A stretch of DNA of 5,748 nucleotides from Prevotella sp. UBA6429 (GCA_002437285.1 DJOV01000002.1:1-5748); one strand, 5' to 3'; shown: positions 1 through 5,748, counted from the first letter of the stretch. Numbers and translations: made by a program. Notes: generated from the letters alone by a model not told the origin.

Positions 1-57
1 GGCTCATTTCGGATGGTTACGGTGAAAATAAGTTTTTTGAAAAAATGCCCCAAATAT

Positions 58-88
58 TTTGCCAATTGTTAGAAAATTTGTAAATTTG
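58..88 (+). promoter_or_regulatory. Bacteroidota-type promoter for a small RNA
   Basis: A TTTG (58-61) is followed after 19 bp by TAAATTTG (81-88), an exact fit to the -33 TTTG / -7 TAnnTTTG consensus known for the Bacteroidota housekeeping sigma factor. Transcription should start at about 92-96 on the plus strand. The next protein gene downstream lies on the opposite strand, so this promoter serves no obvious mRNA and points to an independent RNA that ends at the terminator near 342. Confidence 0.7.
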
Positions 89-93
89 AAGCG

Positions 94-342
94 AAATGCA
101 GAGTTCCAATCTGTTAGCAACCCTTAGGGGGGATGGTTGGATAAGATTAGACATTCTGGATTTCCTTTCGGCAACATGGAAAGTAGCAAGGAAGCGGACG
201 TATAAATTATATACCCATTTAGGTTACTGCAAGATGCCTAAGTGCTGCGCTTGTGGCTTGGTGCCGTGAGTATCCAGTATTGAGAACTGTTAGTTCTATT
301 TATACGTGACGGCGAATGTCGAGATGACATTCGCCGTTTTTT
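94..342 (+). ncRNA. Small non-coding RNA, possibly 6S-like (Bacteroidales-1 type)
   Basis: This roughly 250-nt unit lies between a near-perfect promoter and a strong intrinsic terminator and has no protein gene behind it, so it is probably a free-standing RNA; its 5' end is inferred from the promoter. By eye the ends pair: 102-110 with 279-288 (nine pairs, A283 bulged). Further in, TGGATA 138-143 can pair with 271-276, CGGCA 169-173 with 262-266, and AAGCG 192-196 with 248-252. That gives a long interrupted rod about 190 nt long with a separate terminator hairpin. Bacterial 6S RNA, which sequesters RNA polymerase holoenzyme, has this shape and size. From memory, the Bacteroidales-1 motif is a promoter-to-terminator RNA of this order, later linked to 6S. 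Neither sequence could be matched here, so the family name is a guess; independent transcription is the firmer claim. A 57-codon frame (96-269) also runs through it but looks non-coding. Confidence 0.5.
309..342 (+). terminator. Strong intrinsic terminator
   Basis: The arms 309-320 and 326-337 are perfectly complementary (12 bp, core GGCGAATGTC/GACATTCGCC) around the loop GAGAT. A run of six T follows (337-342). The U-run lies only on the plus-strand side, so it ends the transcript coming from the left. It is not a canonical terminator for the minus-strand hydrolase gene that ends at 402. Confidence 0.9.
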
Positions 343-401
343 CATGGCCGTGTGTGGCTTGTGGCATTGTGTGATGGCCCATATCTTTTTGGGCAGTTAT
401 A

Positions 402-1079
402 CTATTGTAGGTATTGTAGGATAAAATGTTCGGCAATGGGCAGGAACCTGTCGTGCCCTTGCGCGTTGAGATGCGCGTGATCTCGCTTTCCACCTTGAAA
501 GTATATTTGGCGGAAGCGGTCGCTTCGGGCGAAGATGTTGCTGTTGTGGTAAGCATCGAAGACGGGGATTCCCATGGAGCCGCAGATTTCTTTGGTGGTG
601 TTCACGATGACTTCAAAGTTGGGGTTGTCGTTGGCCCAGGGGGTAAACCAGAAGATGTAGGCCTTAGGATATTTCTCTATCAGCCCTTGGCACAGCCGGG
701 TACATTGCTCCCGATAATTGGCCAAGGTCGTTGTGGAGTCGGTGACATTGTCGGCCAGGTGTGCCGCATCGTTGTGTCCGGCGATGACCACCACGATGTC
801 GAGCGAGTCGTTCATCTGCTGATAGCGGTGGACGACGGCAGGTCCCCACGTCTTCATGTCTATGGACACGCAACTGCCATTGCGTCCATAATTGTAATAG
901 GTCATCCCGTGTTTCTTGGCCAATTTGTAATGCCAGGCGTATTCCACGGGATTCTGGTGATTCTTGACATAGCTGTCGCCGATGACGCCGATGCGTTTGC
1001 CTTGCAGGGGATCGGTTTGTGCGGTTGCGCACAGGCAAGCCGTAAGGGCGATGGCTAATAAGCAAAAAACTTTTTTCAT
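402..1079 (-). CDS. Exported SGNH/GDSL-family hydrolase
   Basis: A 225-residue serine hydrolase of the SGNH (GDSL esterase/lipase) fold, likely cleaving an ester such as an acyl or acetyl group on a glycan or lipid; the substrate cannot be read from sequence. Block I is GDS at 34-36 (nucleophile S36), the block II glycine lies in YNYGRNG (62-68), block III is GHND at 101-104 (oxyanion N103), and block V is DHAH at 200-203 (catalytic D200 and H203), so the catalytic set is complete. The start at 1079 is chosen over an in-frame ATG at 1130 because it puts a signal peptide (MKK, then a hydrophobic stretch to about residue 20) at the N-terminus and fits a promoter octamer at 1128-1135. Cleavage after ATA (18-20) is likely; LTAC (12-15) is a possible lipobox, so a lipoprotein is an alternative. 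The leader has no clear Shine-Dalgarno. It is divergent from the ABC-F gene. Length is normal for a single-domain SGNH protein. Confidence 0.9.
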   Translation of the reverse strand: MKKVFCLLAIALTACLCATAQTDPLQGKRIGVIGDSYVKNHQNPVEYAWHYKLAKKHGMTYYNYGRNGSCVSIDMKTWGPAVVHRYQQMNDSLDIVVVIAGHNDAAHLADNVTDSTTTLANYREQCTRLCQGLIEKYPKAYIFWFTPWANDNPNFEVIVNTTKEICGSMGIPVFDAYHNSNIFARSDRFRQIYFQGGKRDHAHLNAQGHDRFLPIAEHFILQYLQ

Positions 1080-1127
1080 GGTTTGTGCTAATTGTTTTAA
1101 AAAGTCGTATGATGTGTGTTGCAGACG

Positions 1128-1135
1128 CAAAGTTA
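1128..1135 (-). promoter_or_regulatory. -7 promoter element for the SGNH hydrolase gene
   Basis: On the minus strand these eight bases read TAACTTTG, an exact TAnnTTTG match. Transcription would start near 1120-1124 and leave a leader of about 42-45 nt before the start at 1079. No good TTTG lies at the -33 distance, so the call rests on the -7 octamer and its position. Confidence 0.5.
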
Positions 1136-1140
1136 ATAAA

Positions 1141-1159
1141 AACGGAGACTTTATCCGTT
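1141..1159. repeat. Inverted repeat between divergent promoters
   Basis: AACGGA (1141-1146) and TCCGTT (1154-1159) are perfectly complementary around a 7-base spacer. The repeat sits between the two divergent -7 octamers, overlapping the area where both -33 contacts would fall. It could be a regulator's operator shared by the hydrolase and ABC-F genes, but a 6-bp repeat can arise by chance. Confidence 0.3.
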
Positions 1160-1178
1160 ACCTTCGGACTATTTTTTG

Positions 1179-1186
1179 TAACTTTG
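1179..1186 (+). promoter_or_regulatory. -7 promoter element for the ABC-F gene
   Basis: TAACTTTG matches TAnnTTTG exactly and is identical to the divergent element at 1128-1135. The predicted start of transcription is near 1190-1194, downstream of the ATG at 1188. This supports translation from the in-frame ATG at 1209, with a leader of only about 15-20 nt. The -33 region is weak. Confidence 0.6.
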
Positions 1187-1208
1187 CATGTCAAATTGTA
1201 GTTGGGAA

Positions 1209-3155
1209 ATGATTTCTGTAGAAAACTTGAAAGTAGAGTTTGGCGTACGTCCACTCTTTCATGATGTCAGTTTCGTGGTCAATGACCATGACCGTATAGC
1301 TCTTGTGGGCAAGAATGGTGCGGGCAAGTCTACCATGCTTAAAATACTTTGCGGCTTGCAGCAACCATCATCGGGAGTGGTGGCCATACCAAATGACACC
1401 ACGATAGGCTACCTTCCGCAGGTAATGAAGATCTCCGACGACACGACGGTGCGTGAGGAGACGCGCAAGGCTTTTGCCGATCACATGAAGATGAAGAGCC
1501 GCCTTGACCGCATGCAGCAGGAAATGGCCGACCGCACCGACTATGACAGCCCCGACTACATGGCCCTTGTGGACCGTTTCACTCTTGAGCATGACCGTTT
1601 CATGATGATGGGTGGTGAGAATTATGAGGCTGAGATGGAGCGCACGCTTGTGGGCCTTGGCTTTGAGCGCAGCGACTTTGATCGTCCCACGCGCGAATTC
1701 TCCGGCGGTTGGCGCATGCGCATTGAACTGGCCAAGATCCTGTTGCGCCATCCCGATGTGTTGCTTCTCGATGAGCCCACCAACCACCTTGACATTGAGA
1801 GCATACGCTGGTTGGAAACATTTCTTTCCCAAAGCAGCAGCGCAGTGGTGCTGGTCAGCCACGACCGTGCGTTCATCAACAATGTCACCAACCGAACCAT
1901 AGAAATCACCTGTGGCCACACTGAGGACTATCGTGTGAAGTATGACCAATATCTGGTCTTGCGGAAGGAACGCCGCGAACAGCAGTTGCGTGCCTATGAG
2001 AACCAGCAGAAGGAAATAGCCGACATCAAGGCTTTTATCGATCGTTTCCGTTATCAGGCCACCAAGGCTGTGCAGGTGCAACAACGCATCAAGCAACTGG
2101 AGAAGATAGTGCCCATCGAGGTGGACGAAGTGGACCAGAAAGTGATGCATCTCAAGTTTCCGCCCTGCTTGCGTTCAGGCGACTATCCGGTCATCTGCGA
2201 CAATGTGCGCAAGGACTATGGTGACCATACTGTCTTCGACCATGTTGACATGACCATCAAGCGGGGGGAGAAAGTGGCATTTGTCGGCAAGAACGGAGAG
2301 GGAAAATCCACATTGGTGAAATGCATCATGGGCGAGATACCTTATACTGGCAAGCTGAAAATCGGCCACAATGTGCAAATCGGTTACTTCGCCCAAAACC
2401 AAGCCCAACTGTTGGATGAGAACCTCACCATCTACGACACCATTGACCAAGTGGCCACAGGTGAGATGCGCCTGAAGATCAATGACCTGCTGGGCGCGTT
2501 CATGTTCGGCGGTGAGATATCAGAGAAAAAGGTGAAGGTGCTTTCCGGCGGTGAGCGATCACGGCTTGCCATGATTCGCCTCTTGCTTGAGCCCGTTAAC
2601 CTTCTCATCCTTGATGAGCCCACCAACCATCTCGACATGCCATCCAAAGACGTGCTGAAAGAGGCCATCAAGGCTTTCGACGGTACGGCGATTATCGTTT
2701 CGCATGACCGTGAATTTCTGGACGGTCTCGTGACGAAGGTCTTTGAGTTTGGCGGCGGTAAGGTCGTGGAGCATATCGGAGGCATCTACGATTATCTCCG
2801 TGTTCACAATGCCGAGACCATTCATGAGGCGCTTGGCGTCCAGGCGTCCAGCCCGGTTGCGCACGCCCAGGATTCCATTCCCGACAAGGCCGGCGGCAAA
2901 CAAAGCTACCTGGACCATAAGGAGCAACAGAAGAAGATACGAAAGGCCAGCCGTGAGGTGGAGGAGTCGGAGAAGAAAATCTCCAAGATGGAGGCCCGTA
3001 TCAAGGAGCTCGACCAACTCTTCATGTCTCCCGAAAACGCTTCAAACATGGAGCTCGTGACCGAATACACGTCGACCAAGGAGGCTCTTGACAAGGAAAA
3101 CGACCATTGGCTGGAACTGTCCGAGAAGTTGGAGCATCTGCAGAAGGAAGTATAA
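1209..3155 (+). CDS. ABC-F family ATPase (Uup/YdiF-like translation factor)
   Basis: A 648-residue soluble protein with two ABC ATPase domains and no membrane segments, the ABC-F plan. Such proteins bind the ribosomal E site and use ATP to relieve stalled or slow translation. Domain 1 has Walker A GKNGAGKS (34-41), signature SGGWRMR (165-171), Walker B LLLDEPTNHLD (185-195, catalytic E189) and switch H218. The interdomain linker is helical and basic, about 245-310, with the typical RFRYQATKAVQVQQR segment (279-293). Domain 2 has Walker A GKNGEGKST (360-368), signature LSGGERSR (445-452), Walker B LLILDEPTNHLD (465-476, E470) and H499. A charged C-terminal coiled coil (about 565-648) resembles Uup/YdiF-type proteins. 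All ATPase residues are intact. The start at 1209 is chosen over 1188 because MISVENLKVEF is the usual family N-terminus and the promoter would exclude 1188. A housekeeping role is more likely than antibiotic protection, though sequence alone cannot settle this. Confidence 0.95.
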   Translation: MISVENLKVEFGVRPLFHDVSFVVNDHDRIALVGKNGAGKSTMLKILCGLQQPSSGVVAIPNDTTIGYLPQVMKISDDTTVREETRKAFADHMKMKSRLDRMQQEMADRTDYDSPDYMALVDRFTLEHDRFMMMGGENYEAEMERTLVGLGFERSDFDRPTREFSGGWRMRIELAKILLRHPDVLLLDEPTNHLDIESIRWLETFLSQSSSAVVLVSHDRAFINNVTNRTIEITCGHTEDYRVKYDQYLVLRKERREQQLRAYENQQKEIADIKAFIDRFRYQATKAVQVQQRIKQLEKIVPIEVDEVDQKVMHLKFPPCLRSGDYPVICDNVRKDYGDHTVFDHVDMTIKRGEKVAFVGKNGEGKSTLVKCIMGEIPYTGKLKIGHNVQIGYFAQNQAQLLDENLTIYDTIDQVATGEMRLKINDLLGAFMFGGEISEKKVKVLSGGERSRLAMIRLLLEPVNLLILDEPTNHLDMPSKDVLKEAIKAFDGTAIIVSHDREFLDGLVTKVFEFGGGKVVEHIGGIYDYLRVHNAETIHEALGVQASSPVAHAQDSIPDKAGGKQSYLDHKEQQKKIRKASREVEESEKKISKMEARIKELDQLFMSPENASNMELVTEYTSTKEALDKENDHWLELSEKLEHLQKEV

Positions 3156-3315
3156 CGGTCTTTCCCATGCGGCTCTGTCTTTTTTTTAGCCTATAAGGGT
3201 CATTGTAGCCCCATGCCCATGAAGCGCGAGCCTGTCTTCCTGATAACAGTCCGAGGAGTCTGATCGCCGCTGAAAAACAAGATTCAATAGAGTAATCATT
3301 TAAATATCATCAACA
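3156..3315. other. Intergenic gap between ABC-F and M13 genes
   Basis: This 160-bp gap contains a run of eight T (3180-3187) soon after the ABC-F stop codon but no convincing GC stem before it, so any terminator is weak; GGCT/AGCC (3171-3174, 3188-3191) would enclose the T-run rather than precede it. No TAnnTTTG octamer was found, so a separate promoter for the peptidase is not visible. AAGGGTCATTG (3195-3205) recurs inverted at 5416-5426 beyond the peptidase gene. Confidence 0.5.
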
Positions 3316-5352
3316 ATGAATGTGAAACAGCTTTTGCCTGTGCTCCTGTTCGCTGCAGCTCCTGTGTGTGGCGCCATGGCTCAGAACAAGTCGGGTATCG
3401 TCTTGTCTGACCTTGATAAGACCGTGAGCCCAGCAACCGACTTCTACCAGTTTGCCACAGGTGGCTGGCAGAAGGCCCATCCCCTGCCTGCCGCATACAG
3501 TCGCTATGGCAGTTTTGACATGCTCCAGGAGAATGTCAACAAGCAAATCAACACCATCCTGACCGAACTTTCAAAGAAGAAGTATCAGGCTGGCACCAAT
3601 GAGCGAAAGCTCAGCGACTTCTACAAGTTGGCAATGGATTCTGTGCGTCGCAATCAGGAGGGCATAGCCCCCGTCAAGCCTTTGCTTGACGAGATGGAGG
3701 CGGCCAAGACGCTCGATGCCCTGCACCAGGTGCAGTTGAAGTATGCCAAGTTGGGCTATGGCGTTCCCTTTGGCTCCTATTTTGGCGCCGACGACAAGAA
3801 TGTCACGCGGAACATCCTCAGCCTGAGCCAGGGAGGCTTGACACTTGGCCAGAAAGACTGGTATGTCAACACTGATAAAGCCACCCGGGATATCCGTGAG
3901 GCTTTCAAGAAGCACATAGCCCACATTTTTGAACTCTATGGCTTCAGTGCTGCTGACGCCCAGCGCAAGATGCAGTCTGTGTTCCGCTTCGAGACGGAGC
4001 TGGCTCTGGTCTCCAAGAGCAACGTGGAACTGCGTGATCCACAGGCCAACTACAACAAGATGACGCTTGCACAGTTTGAGGAGAACTATCCCAACATCCC
4101 CCTGAAGGCCTTTGCGCAGGCCGAAGGAGTCAACCCCCAATACATCCAGGAGATGAACGTGGGGCAGCCGTCCTTCTTCACGGGTCTTGACAAGCTGTTG
4201 CCTCTGCTCAGTTCCGATGACCTTCGTGCCATCATGGAGTGGGATGTCATCCAGAGCAGCGCTTCTTGTCTGAGCGACAACATCCGCGAGGCCAACTTTG
4301 ACTTCTTTGGCAAGACGATGAGCGGCCGCAAGGAGGACTACCCCTTGTGGAAGCGCGCCACCAACCAGGTTCAAGGTGCCATGGGCGAGGCTCTTGGCAA
4401 GATGTACTGCGAGCGTTACTTCCCCGCCCAGTCGAAGAAGATGATGGAGGAACTGGTGCGCAACCTGCAGGTCAGCCTTGGCCAACGCATCGACGCACAG
4501 ACGTGGATGAGCGACTCCACCAAGGCTAACGCCCACAAGAAGCTGGACAAGTTCTATGTCAAGATCGGCTATCCCAACAAGTGGACCGATTACAGCAAGC
4601 TGACCGTTGATCCCAGCAAGAGCTTCTATGAGAACGTCATTGCCACCCGTCTTTTTGCCCACGACAAGCAGATAGCCGACAAGGCCGGTAAGCCCGTAGA
4701 CCGTGATGAGTGGTATATGACACCCCAGACCGTCAATGCCTACTACAACCCCACCACCAATGAGATCTGTTTCCCCGCAGGCATCCTGCAACGCCCCTTC
4801 TTCGATCCCAAGGCCGACGCCGCCTTCAACTATGGTGCCATCGGTGTGGTGATAGGTCACGAGATGACCCATGGATTTGATGACCAGGGCCGTCAGTATG
4901 ACGCCGACGGTAACCTCCACGACTGGTGGACGGCCGCCGATGCCAAGGGCTTTGAGCAGCGCGCCAAACTCTACTCCGACTTTTTCGACGCCATCGAGGT
5001 GTTGCCCGGTCTCCACGCCAACGGCAAGTTCACCCTGGGTGAGAACCTGGCCGACCACGGAGGGCTGCAAGTGGCCTTCAATGCCTTTAAGAACGTCTTG
5101 GCCAAGCATCCGCTGAAGAGCAAGGACGGCTTTACGCCCGAGCAGCGTTTCTTCCTCGCTTATGCTGGTGTCTGGGGACAGAACATCACCGACCAGGAGA
5201 TTCGCAACCGTGTGAAACGCGACCCACACGCCCTCGGTGAGTGGCGTGTCAATGGCGCCTTGCCACACATCAGCGCCTGGTATGAGGCTTTCGGTGTGAA
5301 GAAAGGCGACAAGATGTACATTCCCGAAAGCGAGCGTTTGCAGCTTTGGTAA
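3316..5352 (+). CDS. pepO: Secreted M13 family zinc metallopeptidase (PepO/neprilysin type)
   Basis: A 678-residue endopeptidase expected to cut short peptides in the periplasm or outside the cell. The N-terminus (about 1-22, ending AMA before Gln23) is a signal peptide; there is no good lipobox. The N-terminal M13 domain opens with DFYQFATGGW (42-51), and the catalytic domain occupies about the last 210 residues. Substrate-binding NAYY is at 474-477. The zinc site is HEMTH at 515-519 (ligands H515 and H519, catalytic E516), and the third ligand is E576 in ENLAD (576-580). H638 and R644, in DPHALGEWRVNG, match the neprilysin His/Arg pair that holds the transition state and the P2' backbone. 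The chain ends in Trp678, as family members usually do, but without the C-terminal cysteine of mammalian CxxW. Length is normal and nothing is broken. The start is set by the signal peptide; the leader is A/T-rich with no Shine-Dalgarno. The symbol follows family usage rather than proven orthology. Confidence 0.95.
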   Translation: MNVKQLLPVLLFAAAPVCGAMAQNKSGIVLSDLDKTVSPATDFYQFATGGWQKAHPLPAAYSRYGSFDMLQENVNKQINTILTELSKKKYQAGTNERKLSDFYKLAMDSVRRNQEGIAPVKPLLDEMEAAKTLDALHQVQLKYAKLGYGVPFGSYFGADDKNVTRNILSLSQGGLTLGQKDWYVNTDKATRDIREAFKKHIAHIFELYGFSAADAQRKMQSVFRFETELALVSKSNVELRDPQANYNKMTLAQFEENYPNIPLKAFAQAEGVNPQYIQEMNVGQPSFFTGLDKLLPLLSSDDLRAIMEWDVIQSSASCLSDNIREANFDFFGKTMSGRKEDYPLWKRATNQVQGAMGEALGKMYCERYFPAQSKKMMEELVRNLQVSLGQRIDAQTWMSDSTKANAHKKLDKFYVKIGYPNKWTDYSKLTVDPSKSFYENVIATRLFAHDKQIADKAGKPVDRDEWYMTPQTVNAYYNPTTNEICFPAGILQRPFFDPKADAAFNYGAIGVVIGHEMTHGFDDQGRQYDADGNLHDWWTAADAKGFEQRAKLYSDFFDAIEVLPGLHANGKFTLGENLADHGGLQVAFNAFKNVLAKHPLKSKDGFTPEQRFFLAYAGVWGQNITDQEIRNRVKRDPHALGEWRVNGALPHISAWYEAFGVKKGDKMYIPESERLQLW

Positions 5353-5369
5353 AAACCGGTCAATAGGAT

Positions 5370-5397
5370 AGGGGAGCGAAGGATCCTTTCATCCCCT
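5370..5397 (+). other. Stem-loop just after the M13 peptidase gene
   Basis: AGGGGA (5370-5375) pairs with TCCCCT (5392-5397), and inside it GAAGG (5378-5382) pairs with CTTTC (5386-5390, one G-U) around a 3-base loop. No T-run follows, so it may protect the mRNA 3' end or act with the hairpin downstream rather than terminate alone. Confidence 0.5.
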
Positions 5398-5406
5398 CAT
5401 TATAGC

Positions 5407-5470
5407 CCCCGAGGTCAATGACCCTTGTCGGCGCACGGCGCTGGCGGCAGGTCACCGACTTCGGGGTTTT
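5407..5470 (+). terminator. Long imperfect hairpin plus T-run, likely terminator of the M13 gene
   Basis: The arm 5407-5423 pairs with 5450-5466 at 15 of 17 positions (one G-U, one AA/CC internal mismatch), giving a GC-rich stem. Its loop can fold again as GCGC/GCGC (5431-5434, 5438-5441). Four T follow directly (5467-5470). It lies 55 bp after the peptidase stop. The T-run is short and the stem longer than a minimal terminator, so a structured repeat is the alternative. Confidence 0.55.
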
Positions 5471-5472
5471 GC

Positions 5473-5563
5473 GGCTCTTCCGGGATTTGGCGTGAGCGGT
5501 TTAATGCGGTTTACATTCCACCCCTAACACAAGCGTCTCATCTTGCCAAATTCCGGAAGAACC
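5473..5563. repeat. MITE-like 91-bp element with 19-bp terminal inverted repeats
   Basis: The left arm 5473-5491 and right arm 5545-5563 are inverted copies matching at 17 of 19 positions. Both read inward as GG, C or T, then TCTTCCGG, G or A, then ATTTGGC. The 53 bp between them hold no gene. Short non-coding elements with such ends are usually non-autonomous relatives of insertion sequences. Ends starting GGCTCTT recall the ISL3 family, from memory only. No target-site duplication is visible: the flanking 8 bases are GGTTTTGC and CAATAAAA. It may be an old insertion, a deletion remnant, or simply a large transcript hairpin. Confidence 0.45.
5496..5513. repeat. Direct repeat of GCGGTTTA, 10-bp period
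   Basis: GCGGTTTA occurs at 5496-5503 and again at 5506-5513, one helical turn apart, inside the inverted-repeat element. This spacing is common for paired protein-binding sites. Chance is possible for an 8-base unit. Confidence 0.4.
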
Positions 5564-5604
5564 CAATAAAAGTTGTCTCGGTTGCCACACCCACTGAGGC
5601 CAAA

Positions 5605-5622
5605 GGTTGTAATGGGTTGTAA
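5605..5622. repeat. Direct repeat of GGTTGTAA, 10-bp period
   Basis: GGTTGTAA occurs at 5605-5612 and 5615-5622, again one helical turn apart. Related AGTTGTCT octamers lie nearby at 5571-5578 and 5633-5640. Nothing shows what binds here. Confidence 0.35.
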
Positions 5623-5671
5623 ATGTGGTATGAGTTGTCTTAAAATCATCACCATAGTCTCTCGGGTCTCC

Positions 5672-5745
5672 ATTGTCGTATAAAAAAGACCATGATTGTC
5701 GTGCAACCATTGAAATGGTGCGCACCATTGAATAAAGCGGACAAT
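5672..5745. repeat. Repeat cluster around a 16-bp perfect palindrome
   Basis: AATGGTGCGCACCATT (5714-5729) is a perfect 16-bp palindrome. ACCATTGAA occurs at 5706-5714 and 5724-5732, so three ACCATT half-sites alternate in orientation within 24 bp. ATTGTCGT is repeated at 5672-5679 and 5695-5702, and its core returns inverted as GACAAT (5740-5745). The pattern looks like an operator or protein-binding array for a gene to the right of the window, which cannot be seen. Confidence 0.45.
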
Positions 5746-5748
5746 GTA

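Larger units (their letters stand above)
5501..5748 (-). other. Open reading frames running in from the right edge, doubtful
   Basis: Two minus-strand frames stay open from the window edge: one to a stop at 5501-5503 (about 82 codons) and one to a stop near 5523 (about 74 codons). Either could be the 3' end of a gene beginning beyond the window. Against this, codon third positions lack the G/C bias of the three real genes, both frames run through the inverted-repeat element, the two are open at once, and no known motif is recognised in either. Probably not coding. Confidence 0.12.

Noticed and set aside
3..83. A plus-strand frame open from the left edge to TAA at 81-83, possibly the end of an upstream gene
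   Set aside because: It runs through the promoter, is very A/T-rich, and shows no recognisable protein; 1-57 is treated as intergenic.
377..394. GCCC/GGGC hairpin as terminator of the SGNH hydrolase gene
   Set aside because: The stem is only 4 bp and no U-run follows on the minus strand.
296..556. An 86-codon minus-strand frame overlapping the terminator and the end of the hydrolase gene
   Set aside because: It is low-complexity, crosses the terminator stem and overlaps a well-supported gene in another frame.
426..1058. A 210-codon plus-strand frame opposite the hydrolase gene
   Set aside because: It is the antisense shadow of the SGNH gene, whose signal peptide and catalytic motifs are on the minus strand.
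1209..3155. ABC-F protein as an antibiotic-resistance determinant
   Set aside because: The C-terminal coiled coil and general Uup/YdiF-like layout suggest a housekeeping factor, and no resistance or mobile genes lie beside it.
3171..3191. T-run after the ABC-F gene as an intrinsic terminator
   Set aside because: Eight T are present, but no stable stem precedes them; the only nearby complement places the T-run in the loop.
3571..5268. A 565-codon minus-strand frame opposite the peptidase gene
   Set aside because: It is long only because of the codon bias of the M13 gene on the other strand; it has no motifs, and the plus-strand protein is complete.

Overview
The window looks like chromosomal DNA from a Bacteroidota species, probably a Prevotella-like member of the Bacteroidales. 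Three things point there. Promoter-like octamers fit the phylum's -7 consensus TAnnTTTG. Gene starts have A/T-rich leaders without a clear Shine-Dalgarno. The proteins are of typical Bacteroidota type (signal peptides ending in Ala-Gln, ABC-F ATPase, secreted M13 peptidase). The genus is an inference from general appearance, not from a database match.

Layout: positions 1-401 hold no convincing protein gene. They do hold a complete-looking transcription unit for a small non-coding RNA: a near-consensus promoter (58-88), about 215 nt whose ends can pair, and a strong intrinsic terminator (309-342). A 6S-like regulatory RNA is the best guess. On the minus strand, 1079-402 encodes an exported SGNH/GDSL hydrolase with its full catalytic set. 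It is divergent from an ABC-F ATPase (1209-3155, plus strand). The 129-bp gap between them carries back-to-back -7 octamers of identical sequence and a 6-bp inverted repeat. After a 160-bp gap, 3316-5352 (plus strand) encodes a secreted M13 (neprilysin/PepO-type) zinc metallopeptidase with all zinc ligands present.

The last 396 bp (5353-5748) have no convincing gene but much structure. There is a stem-loop, a long imperfect hairpin followed by TTTT (likely terminator), and a 91-bp element bounded by 19-bp inverted repeats (17/19 matching, MITE-like). There are also two separate pairs of 8-bp direct repeats with 10-bp period, and a cluster of repeats around a 16-bp perfect palindrome near the right edge.

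The three genes do not form an evident pathway. The ABC-F protein acts on ribosomes in the cytoplasm, while the hydrolase and the peptidase are envelope or periplasmic enzymes. The ABC-F and peptidase genes are co-oriented, but the gap suggests separate control or only partial read-through. No wholly new system is evident. The items most worth a second look are the small RNA unit at the left and the repeat-rich tail at the right.
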